NCBI GenBank assembly: GCA_964511625.1
Contig: CAZEJG010000003.1
Coordinates: forward strand, 124,001 to 188,000
Direction: 5' to 3'
Source: Pseudohoeflea sp964511625
GTDB taxonomy: Bacteria > Pseudomonadota > Alphaproteobacteria > Rhizobiales > Rhizobiaceae
DNA length: 64,000 nucleotides
Shown: positions 49,189 through 58,499 of the stretch, piece by piece
Position numbering within the stretch: the stretch's first letter is position 1
How the letters are laid out: each line of letters opens with the position of its first letter
Position numbers and translations under genes: made by a program
Notes under the pieces: model-generated
Seen by the model: the letters and a program-made list of their open reading frames with translations, nothing else
Database searches by the model: none
Told to the model about the DNA's origin: nothing

Positions 49189-50235
49189 TCAGATCGGCAT
49201 CGGGTGGTCGCGGCGCACCGCGTCGATATCGGCCATCACCTCGTCGGAGAGCGTGATCTCGGATGCACCGAGACAGATATCCAGTTGCTCGAGCGAGGTC
49301 GCGCCGATGATCGTCGAGGTCATGAAGGGTCGCGAGATGCAGAAGGCGAGCGCCATGTGCACCGGATGCAGACCGTGCGTCTTCGCCACGTCGAGATAGG
49401 CCGCAGTCGCCGCTTCCGCGCGGGCGCCCCAGCGGCCGCCGAGATTTTCCACCCGCGAGCGACGCGAATTCTCCGGTACCGCGCCCCCCTGATACTTGCC
49501 GGTAAGAATGCCGGCGGCAAGCGGGGAGTAGGTGAGCAGCCCGACATCCTCGTGGTGCGCCACTTCCGCCAGATCGAGGTCGAAGTGGCGGCACAACAGG
49601 TTATACTCGTTCTGCACCGAAGCCACGCGCGGCAGACCGTTGTCCTCGGCCAGCCGGATGAGCTGCATGATCCCCCAGGCGCTGTCGTTGGAGACACCAT
49701 AGGCGCGGATCTTGCCGGCCTTCACCGCATCGTCGAGACCGCGCAGCGTATCGAGCAGGTCCTCGAGCATCTTGCGTCCCTTGGGCTGTTTCGAGGCGTC
49801 GAATGTCCAGTTCTTGCGGAAATGGTAGGAGCCGCGATTGGGCCAGTGCAGCTGATAGAGATCGATATGATCGACGCCGAGCCGCTTGAGATTGAGATCG
49901 AGCGCGCGGGTGATGGAATCGCGGCTGATGTCCTCGCCGTCGCGGATCCAGGCGTTGCCGTTGCCGGTGATCTTGCTGGCGAGCACGATCTGGTCGCGCT
50001 TCCCGCTTTTCCTGAACCAGCTTCCGATGATCTCCTCCGTGCGCCCTTGGGTTTCCGGACGGGTCGGATTGGTCGGATAGAGCTCTGCTGTGTCGAAGAA
50101 ATTCACGCCGGCGTCGACGGCGCGGTCCATCTGGGCGTGGCCCTCGGCCTCGGTGTTCTGTTCGCCGAAGGTCATGGTGCCGAGGCAAATCTCGCTCACG
50201 GACAGGCCGGTGCGGCCGAGCGGGTTCATTTTCAT
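49189..50235 (-). CDS. Aldo/keto reductase, Tas-like
   Basis: 348 residues; ATG at 50235 (a second at 50229). TIM-barrel NADPH-dependent reductase: LGTMTFGEQNTEAE near the start, catalytic D and Y in FFDTAELYP, K in ASKITGN, and H in YQLHWPN. The motif GLTYSPLAAGILTGKY-type region (LLTYSPLAAGILTGKY) also fits. Length and motifs match E. coli Tas (346 residues). Reduces aldehydes or ketones; physiological substrate unknown. Its 3' end is convergent with the cyclic di-GMP gene 26 bases away. Confidence 0.92.
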   Translation of the reverse strand: MKMNPLGRTGLSVSEICLGTMTFGEQNTEAEGHAQMDRAVDAGVNFFDTAELYPTNPTRPETQGRTEEIIGSWFRKSGKRDQIVLASKITGNGNAWIRDGEDISRDSITRALDLNLKRLGVDHIDLYQLHWPNRGSYHFRKNWTFDASKQPKGRKMLEDLLDTLRGLDDAVKAGKIRAYGVSNDSAWGIMQLIRLAEDNGLPRVASVQNEYNLLCRHFDLDLAEVAHHEDVGLLTYSPLAAGILTGKYQGGAVPENSRRSRVENLGGRWGARAEAATAAYLDVAKTHGLHPVHMALAFCISRPFMTSTIIGATSLEQLDICLGASEITLSDEVMADIDAVRRDHPMPI

Positions 50236-50320
50236 GGCTGGAAATTCCGGTTGGCAGGGCGGGTCGGCCGAAAGATAGCCGCAACCCGCCCGAGATCAAC
50301 CCTCGGACATGTAAGGAGCG

Positions 50321-51268
50321 TCAGGCCGCCACCAGCCCGGCGACATAGCAGCCATAGAGCGTGAGGAGGCAGAGGCCGCCGATCCGGCCTATCCCGCTCC
50401 GAAACGCGATCATCCCGGTGAGCACGAGAGCGGTCGCCAGCATGACCGGAATGTCGAATGAAGCGATCGACGAAGAAACCGGAACCGGTGAGATCAGGGC
50501 GGTCACGCCGAGAATGCCGAGGATGTTGAAGATGTTCGATCCGATAACGTTACCGAGCGCGACGTCGGCGTGGCGCCGGATCGCGGCTGCCACGGAAGTG
50601 GCCAGTTCCGGCAGCGAGGTGCCTACGGCGACGATGGTCAGCCCGATGGTGGCTTCCGACATGCCGAAGGTGCGGGAAATCTCGATCGCCGATTCCACCA
50701 GCCAGTTGGCGCCGAGGAAGAGGCCACCAAGACCCAGCAGGACCGAGCCGATGGCGACGGGGAACGAACGCCGCCAGGCGGGCAGCGTGTCCTCCTGCGC
50801 TTCGCAACCGTCCGCCATACCGCTTCGCGCGGTGTAGACGAGGTAGGCCACGAGACCCCCGAGCATGACCGCGCCTGCGAGACGACCGATGCCGCCCCAC
50901 CAGCCGATGGCCAGTAGGAGCACACTTGCCGCCAGCATGATCACGAGATCGCGCCGGTAGGCAAGAAACCTGGCGGCGACCGGGGCAATGATGGCCGCCA
51001 GACCGACGATGAGCAGGATGTTGGCGATGTTGGAGCCGACCACGTTGCCGATGGCGATGTCGGGCGACCTGTCGAGCGCCGCCTTCACGGAGACCAGCAA
51101 TTCCGGCAGCGAGGTGCCGAAGCCCACGATGGTCAGGCCGATCAGCAGCGGCGGCATGGAAAACCGCCGGGCGATCGTGACCGCGCCCGCAACGAGCGCT
51201 TCCGCTCCCAAGGACAGCAGAACCAGGCCGCCCAGCAGGCCGGGCAGCGTTGACATGACTGTGGTCAT
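50321..51268 (-). CDS. Calcium/sodium antiporter (CaCA family, YrbG-like)
   Basis: 315 residues from the ATG at 51268. About ten membrane helices in two halves, each with the ion-binding alpha repeat: VGFGTSLPELLVS with GNVVGSNIANIL in the first, and VAVGTSLPELATS with GNVIGSNIFNIL in the second. It exchanges sodium or protons for calcium across the inner membrane. The frame extends 22 codons further upstream but without a ribosome site. Downstream of the small membrane gene at 51279-51608 and probably co-transcribed with it. Confidence 0.92.
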   Translation of the reverse strand: MTTVMSTLPGLLGGLVLLSLGAEALVAGAVTIARRFSMPPLLIGLTIVGFGTSLPELLVSVKAALDRSPDIAIGNVVGSNIANILLIVGLAAIIAPVAARFLAYRRDLVIMLAASVLLLAIGWWGGIGRLAGAVMLGGLVAYLVYTARSGMADGCEAQEDTLPAWRRSFPVAIGSVLLGLGGLFLGANWLVESAIEISRTFGMSEATIGLTIVAVGTSLPELATSVAAAIRRHADVALGNVIGSNIFNILGILGVTALISPVPVSSSIASFDIPVMLATALVLTGMIAFRSGIGRIGGLCLLTLYGCYVAGLVAA

Positions 51269-51278
51269 CTTTTTCGGC

Positions 51279-51608
51279 TCAGGCGTCCGAGAGACCCGAG
51301 CCGGGCTTCGGGTCCGGATAGCGCTCGGCTGCAATTGCCAGTTCCACCAGTTTCCAGGTGGCCCAGAGGGCGGGAACGAGAACCACGGCGCCGAAGACGA
51401 TCTGCACGGCCAGACTGTGACCGATGAAGTCGACGACCGCCCAGTAAAGAAGCAGCGCGACGAGCCAGATTTCCGAACCGATCAGCACGATCGCGCCCGA
51501 AGCGAGCGCGAGCGCCGCAATCAGGCTGCGGCGAACCGGCGGGGATGTTTCGATCGTCTTGATGGAGGTGGTGGCCGGGCCTTTGCCGGCTGAGGCGGGA
51601 TGCGACAT
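51279..51608 (-). CDS. Small two-helix membrane protein of unknown function
   Basis: 109 residues from the ATG at 51608. A polar N-terminus of about 27 residues (SHPASAGKGPATTSIKTIE) precedes two or three hydrophobic helices (LIAALALASGAIVLIGSEIW, LVALLLYWAVVDFIGHS, IVFGAVVLVPALWATWK in part), ending in a short polar tail. No family recognised. It lies 10 bases from the antiporter gene, so a shared transcript is likely. The gene is divergent from fabD. Confidence 0.7.
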   Translation of the reverse strand: MSHPASAGKGPATTSIKTIETSPPVRRSLIAALALASGAIVLIGSEIWLVALLLYWAVVDFIGHSLAVQIVFGAVVLVPALWATWKLVELAIAAERYPDPKPGSGLSDA

Positions 51609-51865
51609 GGCGTCAATCCGAAAGGGCGCTGCTGAAATCGAGCGCAACGGCGGATTAATTGCGCTCGCCCGAGGCATCTTTCAAGTGGTCCGTGGGTCCG
51701 ACCGCAAGAAAATGTGGCGTGACGCCGTTTGCGCAGAGCCGCCGATATCGTCTTCGCCTTGACATTAACCTTGGGAATGTCGATGGAACGCGCCCAAACG
51801 GACACGCGTTGACCCACCGGTCCGCTTTTAACTGGCCAACGCGACAAACCGATAAGGGAGACGCC

Positions 51866-52810
51866 ATGACGCGCGCATTCACTTTTCCCGGTCAGGGCAG
51901 CCAGACCGTCGGCATGGGCAAGGAGCTCGCCGAAACCTTCGCCGAGGCGAGGGCGGTCTTCGAGGAAGTCGACGAGGCTCTCGGTGAAAAGCTCTCGGCC
52001 GTGATGTTCGAGGGGCCAGAGGAAACGCTCACCCTGACCGCCAACGCCCAGCCGGCGCTGATGGCCGTCTCGATGGCGGTGATGCGGGTGATCGAGGCGC
52101 GCGGCCACAAGCTCGCAGACCTTGCTTCCTATGTCGCCGGCCATTCACTCGGTGAATATTCCGCCCTTTGCGCCGCCGGCACCTTCTCGCTCGCCGATAC
52201 CGCTCGCCTTCTGCGCATCCGCGGCAATGCCATGCAGTCGGCCGTAGCACCCGGTGAGGGCGCCATGGCTGCCATCATCGGTCTCGAAGCGGCCGACGTG
52301 CAGGCCGCCTGCGAGGAAGCCGCCGCCGGCGAAGCCGTCTGCCAGATCGCCAACGACAATGGCGGCGGCCAGCTCGTCATTTCCGGCCTCAAGCCCGCCG
52401 TCGAGCATGCCGCCCGCATCTGCACGGACAAGGGCGCCAAGCGCGCCGTAATGCTGCCGGTTTCGGCGCCCTTCCATTCTGCGCTGATGCAGCCGGCAGC
52501 CGAAGCGATGCGCGAGGCGCTCGCCGACGTTTCCAAAAAGGCACCGGTCGTTCCCGTCGTCGCCAATGTCCGCGCCGCACCCGTCACCGATCCCGAAGAG
52601 ATCGCCTCCCTGCTCGTCGAGCAGGTCACCGGCCGTGTGCGCTGGGCCGAGACGGTGTCCTGGTTTGCCCCCAACGGTGTCGACACGCTGGCCGAAGTCG
52701 GTTCGGGCAAGGTGCTCTCCGGGCTCGCCCGCCGCATCGACCGCAGCCTGAATGCCGTGGCTCTCGGCACACCCGCCGATATCGACGCTTTCCTGGCCGG
52801 CCTCGAATAG
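51866..52810 (+). CDS. fabD: FabD: malonyl-CoA:ACP transacylase
   Basis: 314 residues from the ATG at 51866, behind AAGGGAG. FTFPGQGSQTVGMG at the start and the nucleophile motif GHSLGEYSA near residues 91-99 (catalytic serine) identify the enzyme that loads malonate onto acyl carrier protein. The second histidine is in SAPFHSALM. A TTGACA at 51759-51764 may be the -35 box. First of the fabD-fabG-acpP-fabF cluster. Confidence 0.97.
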   Translation: MTRAFTFPGQGSQTVGMGKELAETFAEARAVFEEVDEALGEKLSAVMFEGPEETLTLTANAQPALMAVSMAVMRVIEARGHKLADLASYVAGHSLGEYSALCAAGTFSLADTARLLRIRGNAMQSAVAPGEGAMAAIIGLEAADVQAACEEAAAGEAVCQIANDNGGGQLVISGLKPAVEHAARICTDKGAKRAVMLPVSAPFHSALMQPAAEAMREALADVSKKAPVVPVVANVRAAPVTDPEEIASLLVEQVTGRVRWAETVSWFAPNGVDTLAEVGSGKVLSGLARRIDRSLNAVALGTPADIDAFLAGLE

Positions 52811-52866
52811 GAGGCGGTTCGCCTCCTTCCGAAACAGACAAGAAACGACCCTGAAGGGATGATCCC

Positions 52867-53604
52867 ATGTTCGACCTGACCGGCCGCAAGGCCCTCATCA
52901 CCGGCGCTTCCGGCGGTATCGGCGAGGCAGTGGCCCGCGCGCTTCACGCGCAGGGCGCCATCGTCGGCCTGCACGGCACCCGCGTCGAGAAGCTCGAGGC
53001 GCTGGCCGCCGAACTCGGTTCCAATTGCCATGTGCTCGCCGCCAACCTTTCGGACCGCGCCGAAGTGGCCGCGCTCGGCAAGCGCGCCGAGGAAACGATG
53101 GAAGGCGTCGACATCCTCGTCAACAATGCCGGCATCACCCGCGACGGGCTGTTCGTGCGCATGAGCGACGAGCAGTGGGACGACGTCCTCGAGGTCAATC
53201 TCGGTTCGGTCTTCCGGCTCACCCGCGAACTGGCGCATCCGATGATGCGCCGCCGTCACGGTCGCATCGTCAACATCACCTCGGTGGTCGGGGTGACCGG
53301 CAATCCGGGCCAGGCCAACTACTGCGCCTCCAAGGCCGGCATGATCGGCATGTCCAAGAGCCTGGCGCAGGAAATCGCCAGCCGCAACGTCACCGTCAAC
53401 TGCGTGGCGCCGGGTTTCATCGAATCCGCCATGACCGACAAGCTCAACGAAAAGCAGCGCGGCGCCATCATGGGCGCGATCCCGATGGGACGCATGGGCA
53501 CCGGTGCAGAAGTCGCCTCTGCGGTCGCCTATCTGGCGTCCAACGAAGCTGCCTACGTCACCGGGCAGACGATCCACGTCAACGGCGGCATGGCGATGAT
53601 CTGA
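52867..53604 (+). CDS. fabG: FabG: 3-oxoacyl-ACP reductase
   Basis: 245 residues; ATG at 52867 with AAGGGAT upstream. Short-chain dehydrogenase: NADPH-binding TGASGGIGEAVA, NNAGITRDGL, catalytic serine in NITSVVGV, and YCASKAG with tyrosine and lysine. The C-terminal YVTGQTIHVNGGMAMI is the FabG tail. It reduces the beta-keto group in each cycle of fatty-acid elongation. Followed by a hairpin (53637-53663) and the acpP promoter region. Confidence 0.98.
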   Translation: MFDLTGRKALITGASGGIGEAVARALHAQGAIVGLHGTRVEKLEALAAELGSNCHVLAANLSDRAEVAALGKRAEETMEGVDILVNNAGITRDGLFVRMSDEQWDDVLEVNLGSVFRLTRELAHPMMRRRHGRIVNITSVVGVTGNPGQANYCASKAGMIGMSKSLAQEIASRNVTVNCVAPGFIESAMTDKLNEKQRGAIMGAIPMGRMGTGAEVASAVAYLASNEAAYVTGQTIHVNGGMAMI

Positions 53605-53636
53605 GCGGCCGCCGCCGCCATCAAACGAGCCGCCTC

Positions 53637-53663
53637 GCCGGGCAATTTTCGGCTTTGCCCGGC
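53637..53663. other. Stem-loop between fabG and acpP
   Basis: GCCGGGCAA (53637-53645) and TTGCCCGGC (53655-53663) pair perfectly with a nine-base loop. The run that follows on the plus strand is seven A, so it is not a standard terminator for fabG. It could stabilise the mRNA end or be weakly terminating. Confidence 0.4.
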
Positions 53664-53789
53664 AAAAAAACCGTGTTACGTCCCGCCGAACATGGCGTGG
53701 GAACCGGCGTAACCGGGAAACGAAGGCTGGTTAATCCACAGTCCGCCCCTTGCAGGGGGCAACCCGGCAAACTAAAAGTCCCACCGAAC

Positions 53790-53818
53790 TTGATTGGTAG
53801 TGCCGACCCCGATAAAGG
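53790..53818 (+). promoter_or_regulatory. Putative acpP promoter
   Basis: TTGATT (53790-53795) and TAAAGG (53813-53818) with a 17-base spacer, about 37 bases before the acpP start. acpP is usually expressed strongly from its own promoter, so this is plausible though the boxes are imperfect. Confidence 0.4.
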
Positions 53819-53854
53819 GCGTTGGAGTAACTTGGACAGGTTGAGGAAACCGTT

Positions 53855-54091
53855 ATGAGCGATATCGCAGACCGCGTGAAGAAAATCGTCGTTGAGCACC
53901 TTGGCGTTGAGGAAGAAAAAGTCACCGAAAGCGCAAGCTTCATCGACGATCTCGGCGCGGACTCGCTCGACACCGTCGAGCTCGTCATGGCGTTCGAGGA
54001 AGAATTCGGCATCGAAATTCCGGATGACGCGGCAGACACCATCCTGACCGTCGGCGACGCCGTGAAGTTCATCGAGAAGGCCCAGGCCTGA
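53855..54091 (+). CDS. acpP: Acyl carrier protein
   Basis: 78 residues; ATG at 53855 with TTGAGGA upstream. The phosphopantetheine attachment site is the serine in GADSLDTVELVM (about S37). Small acidic helical protein that carries the growing fatty acyl chain for FabD, FabG and FabF. Followed by a clear stem-loop. Confidence 0.98.
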   Translation: MSDIADRVKKIVVEHLGVEEEKVTESASFIDDLGADSLDTVELVMAFEEEFGIEIPDDAADTILTVGDAVKFIEKAQA

Positions 54092-54101
54092 TCCCGTTCC
54101 G

Positions 54102-54135
54102 ACCGCCGGCAGGGCATACCGTGTCCGCCGGCGGT
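54102..54135 (+). terminator. Terminator-like hairpin after acpP
   Basis: ACCGCCGGC (54102-54110) pairs with GCCGGCGGT (54127-54135) over nine bases with a 16-base loop, then TTCGGATTCC. It begins 11 bases after the acpP stop and would make most transcripts end after acpP, with fabF as read-through. Confidence 0.55.
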
Positions 54136-54211
54136 TTCGGATTCCGGGTGCAACCTTCCCGTGACGGGGATGTTGTCTCCCGTAGCGGCAGTTACATCCG
54201 GACCTGATGAG

Positions 54212-55474
54212 ATGAGACGCGTTGTCATAACCGGAACCGGGTTGGTCACCCCGCTTGGATGCGGGACTGAGATCACCTGGAAAAGACTTCTGGACAGCCG
54301 GAGCGGCATCAGCCGCGTCACCTCCTTCGAGGTGGACGATCTGGCCGCGCAGATTGCCGGTCAGATTCCGACCGATCCGTCCGACGAGGGATATTACAAT
54401 CCCGACGACTGGATGGAGCCGAAGGAACAGCGCAAGGTCGATCCCTTCATCGTCTACGGCATGGCTGCGGCCGAACTGGCCCTCCGGGATTCCGGCTGGA
54501 AGCCCGAAACCGACGAGGACCAGATCGCAACCGGTGTTCTCATCGGTTCCGGTATCGGCGGTCTCGAAGGTATCGTCGAGGCCGGCTACACGCTGCGCGA
54601 CAAGGGTCCGCGCCGTATCTCCCCCTTCTTCATCCCGGGCCGACTGATCAACCTGGTATCGGGCCAGGTGTCGATCCGCCACAAGCTGCGCGGACCGAAT
54701 CATTCGGTCGTCACCGCCTGCTCGACCGGCGCCCACGCCATCGGCGATGCGGCCCGGCTGATCATGCTCGGCGATGCCGATGTGATGGTCGCCGGCGGTG
54801 CCGAATCGCCCGTCTGCCGCATCGCCCTCGCGGGATTTGCAGCCTGCAAGGCGCTTGCCACCGAATTCAACGACCGGCCGACCGAGGCCTCGCGCCCCTA
54901 CGATCGCGATCGTGACGGCTTCGTCATGGGCGAGGGCGCAGGTATCGTCGTGCTCGAGGAACTCGAGCATGCCAAGGCGCGCGGCGCCAACATTCTCGCC
55001 GAGGTCGTCGGCTACGGCCTGTCGGGCGACGCCTACCACATTACCGCCCCCGCCGAGGACGGCGACGGCGCCTATCGCTGCATGACGATGGCGCTCAAGC
55101 GCGCCGGTCTGACGCCGGCGGATGTGGACTACATCAACGCCCACGGCACCTCGACCATGGCCGACACGATCGAGCTCGGCGCTGCCGAACGTCTGGTGGG
55201 CGACGCCGCTTCGAAGATCTCGATGTCGTCGACCAAATCGGCGACCGGCCACCTGCTCGGCGCGGCCGGCGCGATCGAGGCGATTTTCTCGGCGCTCGCC
55301 ATTCGCGACAACATCGTTCCGCCGACTCTCAACCTCGACAATCCCGAGGTAGAGACCAAAATCGACCTCGTTCCCAAGGTCGCCCGCAAGCGCCAGGTCG
55401 ATGTTGCGCTGTCCAATTCCTTCGGGTTTGGCGGCACCAACGCATCCCTCGTCCTGCGCCGCTACCAGGACTGA
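54212..55474 (+). CDS. fabF: FabF: 3-oxoacyl-ACP synthase II
   Basis: 420 residues from the ATG at 54212 (MRRVVITGTGLVTPLG), which matches the family N-terminus; the frame runs 17 codons further upstream. Catalytic cysteine near residue 169 in TACSTGAHAIGDA, histidines in NAHGTSTMADTIEL and SATGHLLGAAG, with the C-terminal FGFGGTNASLVL. It condenses malonyl-ACP with acyl-ACP. The ribosome site is weak. Followed by a strong terminator. Confidence 0.97.
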   Translation: MRRVVITGTGLVTPLGCGTEITWKRLLDSRSGISRVTSFEVDDLAAQIAGQIPTDPSDEGYYNPDDWMEPKEQRKVDPFIVYGMAAAELALRDSGWKPETDEDQIATGVLIGSGIGGLEGIVEAGYTLRDKGPRRISPFFIPGRLINLVSGQVSIRHKLRGPNHSVVTACSTGAHAIGDAARLIMLGDADVMVAGGAESPVCRIALAGFAACKALATEFNDRPTEASRPYDRDRDGFVMGEGAGIVVLEELEHAKARGANILAEVVGYGLSGDAYHITAPAEDGDGAYRCMTMALKRAGLTPADVDYINAHGTSTMADTIELGAAERLVGDAASKISMSSTKSATGHLLGAAGAIEAIFSALAIRDNIVPPTLNLDNPEVETKIDLVPKVARKRQVDVALSNSFGFGGTNASLVLRRYQD

Positions 55475-55514
55475 TCCGCAAGCGTTGATTTGCGGTTCTT
55501 TTCCCGTATCTTTC

Positions 55515-55558
55515 GCCGGTCCCGCGCCTTCGCCGATTGCGCGGAGCACCGGCTTTTT
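55515..55558 (+). terminator. Intrinsic terminator after fabF
   Basis: GCCGGT (55515-55520) pairs with ACCGGC (55548-55553), and inside it CCGCGC (55522-55527) pairs with GCGCGG (55539-55544). TTTTT follows at 55554-55558. It lies 40 bases past the fabF stop and separates it from mltG. Confidence 0.75.
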
Positions 55559-55605
55559 GCCACATTGCTCCCTGAAATTTCGGGGAATCGAAATGAGGAT
55601 ACGAC

Positions 55606-56811
55606 GTGACTGACGCCAACGACGCCAATAACGGTTCCTTCGGACGGGCAGGTGCGGACAAGGACCGGGACGGCCGATCGTCTGGGCCGATCGTGCCGGT
55701 ATCGCCGTCGCAGGCGCTCAAGCCCGAAAAGGTTCCGCCGCCGCCGAAACGCTCGCGCCGGGCGCGCAGCCAGGTGGTCATCTTCCTCAATTTCATCATG
55801 ACCATGATGATCCTCGTCGCCGTCGTCGGCGTCGGGCTGTTCTGGTACGGAAAGTCCGAATTCGAGGGCGAGGGCCCGCTTGAACAATCCACCGCCTTCA
55901 TGGTGCCCGAGGGCGCTGGCTTCAACCAGATCGCCTCCTCGCTGGAACAGCGCGGCATCATTTCGGACCAGCGTATCTTCCGGGTGGCCGGACGCACGGT
56001 GATGGGAGACGACACGATCAAGGCCGGCGAATACGAGATCAAGGCGCATGCCTCGATGCGGCAGATTCTCGACCAGATGCGTGACGGCCGCTCGATCCTG
56101 CACTCCTTCACAATTCCCGAGGGCTACACGACCTTCCAGATCGTCCAGAAGCTGCGGGACGAGGAGATGCTCACCGGCGACCTGCCGGACGAGCTTCCGC
56201 CCGAAGGCTCCCTGCTGCCCGAGACCTACAAGTTCTCCCGCGGCGCCGAGCGCGCGGACATTCTCGATCAGATGGAGAAGGCGCAGACCCGGGCGCTCGA
56301 CCAGATCTGGGCGCGGCGTTCGCCGGACCTGATGCTCGAGACCAAGGAAGAGCTCGTCATCCTCGCCTCGATCGTCGAGAAGGAAACGGGCCGCGCCGAC
56401 GAACGCCCGCGCGTGGCAGGCGTGTTCCTCAACCGTCTGAAGAAGGGCATGCGCCTGCAATCGGATCCGACCGTCATCTACGGCGTCTTCGGCGGCGAGG
56501 GCAAACCCTCCGACCGGCCGATCTACAAGTCGGATCTCGAGAAGGAGACGCCGTACAACACCTACGTGATCAACGGTCTGCCGCCGACGCCGATCGCCAA
56601 TCCGGGTCGCGAATCCATGGAGGCGGTCGCCAATCCGTCGCGCACCGATGATCTCTATTTTGTTGCCGACGGCTATGGCGGGCACACATTTGCCAAGACG
56701 CTCGACGAGCACAACGCCAACGTGGCGCGCTGGCGCAAGCTGATGCGCGAGCAGGAAGCCAAGGCGAAGGCCGAGGCCGATGCCGCGGCAAAGACCGAAG
56801 GGGCCCAGTAA
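55606..56811 (+). CDS. mltG: MltG: endolytic peptidoglycan transglycosylase
   Basis: 401 residues starting with GTG at 55606, after GAGGA. A cytoplasmic polar N-terminus of about 60 residues, one membrane helix at about 60-82, a LysM-like subdomain (MVPEGAGFNQIASSLEQRGI), and the YceG catalytic domain with SIVEKETG (catalytic glutamate) and LPETYKFSRG. It cuts nascent glycan strands and sets their length. Normal family features; it co-locates with the fab genes as in most rhizobia. Confidence 0.95.
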   Translation: MTDANDANNGSFGRAGADKDRDGRSSGPIVPVSPSQALKPEKVPPPPKRSRRARSQVVIFLNFIMTMMILVAVVGVGLFWYGKSEFEGEGPLEQSTAFMVPEGAGFNQIASSLEQRGIISDQRIFRVAGRTVMGDDTIKAGEYEIKAHASMRQILDQMRDGRSILHSFTIPEGYTTFQIVQKLRDEEMLTGDLPDELPPEGSLLPETYKFSRGAERADILDQMEKAQTRALDQIWARRSPDLMLETKEELVILASIVEKETGRADERPRVAGVFLNRLKKGMRLQSDPTVIYGVFGGEGKPSDRPIYKSDLEKETPYNTYVINGLPPTPIANPGRESMEAVANPSRTDDLYFVADGYGGHTFAKTLDEHNANVARWRKLMREQEAKAKAEADAAAKTEGAQ

Positions 56812-56866
56812 GCGGAGAGAGGCGGGTGGCGAGGCACCACCCGCGACCGTGCTGGAGGGAGGGAAG

Positions 56867-57754
56867 ATGTCGGTACAATCGATGACCGGTTTCGCCCGGT
56901 CGGAGACGGCCTGGAACGGAGCCCGCTTCGTCTGGGAGATACGCTCCGTCAACGGCAAGGGGCTCGATGTCCGCCTGCGTCTGCCGCCGGGCTACGAGGC
57001 GCTGGAGACGGCTGCACGCAAGGCGGTGTCCGACGCCTTCGCCCGCGGCAACATGCAAGTCACCCTGCAGGCCGGCGAGGGCGCAGCACCGGTCGAGGCG
57101 GTCGTCAATGAAGATGCACTCGAAGCCGTGATCGCCCTCGTCAATCGTCTGGGCGACCGCATCGACGCGCAGAAACCCACACTCGACGGCATTCTCAACA
57201 TTCGTGGCATTCTCGAACTGCGCGAGCCCGAACTCGACGGCGCGCAAAAGGCCGAGCGGGACGCGGCGATCCTCACCGGCCTCGACGAGGCGATTGCCGC
57301 TCTCGCCGCCATGCGCGAACGCGAGGGCGCCGAACTCGTCCGCGTGCTTTCCGGCCAGATCGACAAGATTGCCGACCTTGCGGAAGCCGTGGAGAACAGC
57401 CCGGCGCGCTCGCCCGAAGCCATCCGCATGCGGCTGGCCGAGCAGGTTTCGGCTCTCCTCGATGCCCATCAGGGTCTGGATATGGACCGCATTCACATGG
57501 AAGCGGCCATCCTGGCGACGAAGGCCGATCTGCGCGAGGAAATCGACCGGCTCAAGGCACATGTCGGCGCCGTCCGCGAGCTTCTCGCCGAAGGCGGACC
57601 GGTGGGCCGCAGGCTCGATTTCCTGGCCCAGGAATTCAATCGCGAAACCAATACGATATGTTCCAAATCGAATGCCGCACAAGTGACAGCAATCGGACTT
57701 GATCTGAAGGTGCTCATCGATCAGTTTCGGGAACAAATTCAGAATCTGGAGTGA
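56867..57754 (+). CDS. YicC-family endoribonuclease
   Basis: 295 residues from the ATG at 56867 (GGAGGGAGGGAAG upstream), starting SVQSMTGFARSE, the YicC signature. C-terminal DUF1732 region ends with REEIDRLKAHV, FLAQEFNRETNTICSKSNAAQVT. E. coli YicC is an endoribonuclease that promotes decay of a small RNA; the role here is inferred from family. The stop is three bases before gmk, a common gene pair. Confidence 0.93.
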   Translation: MSVQSMTGFARSETAWNGARFVWEIRSVNGKGLDVRLRLPPGYEALETAARKAVSDAFARGNMQVTLQAGEGAAPVEAVVNEDALEAVIALVNRLGDRIDAQKPTLDGILNIRGILELREPELDGAQKAERDAAILTGLDEAIAALAAMREREGAELVRVLSGQIDKIADLAEAVENSPARSPEAIRMRLAEQVSALLDAHQGLDMDRIHMEAAILATKADLREEIDRLKAHVGAVRELLAEGGPVGRRLDFLAQEFNRETNTICSKSNAAQVTAIGLDLKVLIDQFREQIQNLE

Positions 57755-57756
57755 CC

Positions 57757-58437
57757 ATGTCCGGCATGAGCCCCGAGCCACTGCCTTCGAGCCGCATCAA
57801 GCGCAGGGGCCTGATGCTGGTCCTGTCATCGCCCTCGGGCGCGGGCAAGTCGACCATCGCGCGCAACCTGCTGGAAACCGATCACCAGCTCAATCTCTCG
57901 GTCAGCGTGACCACGCGGCCGCGTCGCGCCAGCGAGATCGACGGCGTCCATTACCACTTTCTCAGCGAGCGCGAATTCGCCCTCATGCGCGACAACGACG
58001 AATTGCTGGAATGGGCGCAGGTCCACGGCAATTTCTACGGCACGCCGCGCGAGGCGGCCGAGCGGGCCATGGCCGAGGGCCGCGACATGCTCTTCGATAT
58101 CGACTGGCAGGGTGCGCTGCAGCTGCAGGAACGCATGTCCGCCGACGTGGTCTCGATCTTCGTGCTGCCGCCCTCCATGGCCGAACTGCGCGCCCGGCTG
58201 AACCGTCGGGCCGAGGATTCGCCCGAGGTCATCGAACAGCGCCTCGCCAATGCGCGCGCCGAAATCGAGCACTGGCGCGAATACGACTACTGTGTCGTCA
58301 ACGACGATCTCGAACGCGCCTATGATGCGGTGCGCGCCATCGTGCAGTCTGAACGGCTGCGACGCGATCGCCGTCCGGGCCTGTTCGAGTTCGTCTCCGA
58401 TCTCCTCAACGAGCCGGATACACCGCCGAAGCGCTAG
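57757..58437 (+). CDS. gmk: Guanylate kinase
   Basis: 226 residues from the ATG at 57757, five bases after GGAG. P-loop SSPSGAGKST near residues 24-33, the GMP-binding region VTTRPRR and GVHYHFLS, and DIDWQGALQL. It phosphorylates GMP to GDP. It has a slightly long N-terminus (about 15 residues of leader). Ends convergently with rsmA. Confidence 0.96.
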   Translation: MSGMSPEPLPSSRIKRRGLMLVLSSPSGAGKSTIARNLLETDHQLNLSVSVTTRPRRASEIDGVHYHFLSEREFALMRDNDELLEWAQVHGNFYGTPREAAERAMAEGRDMLFDIDWQGALQLQERMSADVVSIFVLPPSMAELRARLNRRAEDSPEVIEQRLANARAEIEHWREYDYCVVNDDLERAYDAVRAIVQSERLRRDRRPGLFEFVSDLLNEPDTPPKR

Positions 58438-58499
58438 ATTGGGATGGCTTCAGGCTTCCACTTCGGGGCGTAACCATCACCCGACTTCGGGACTTATCG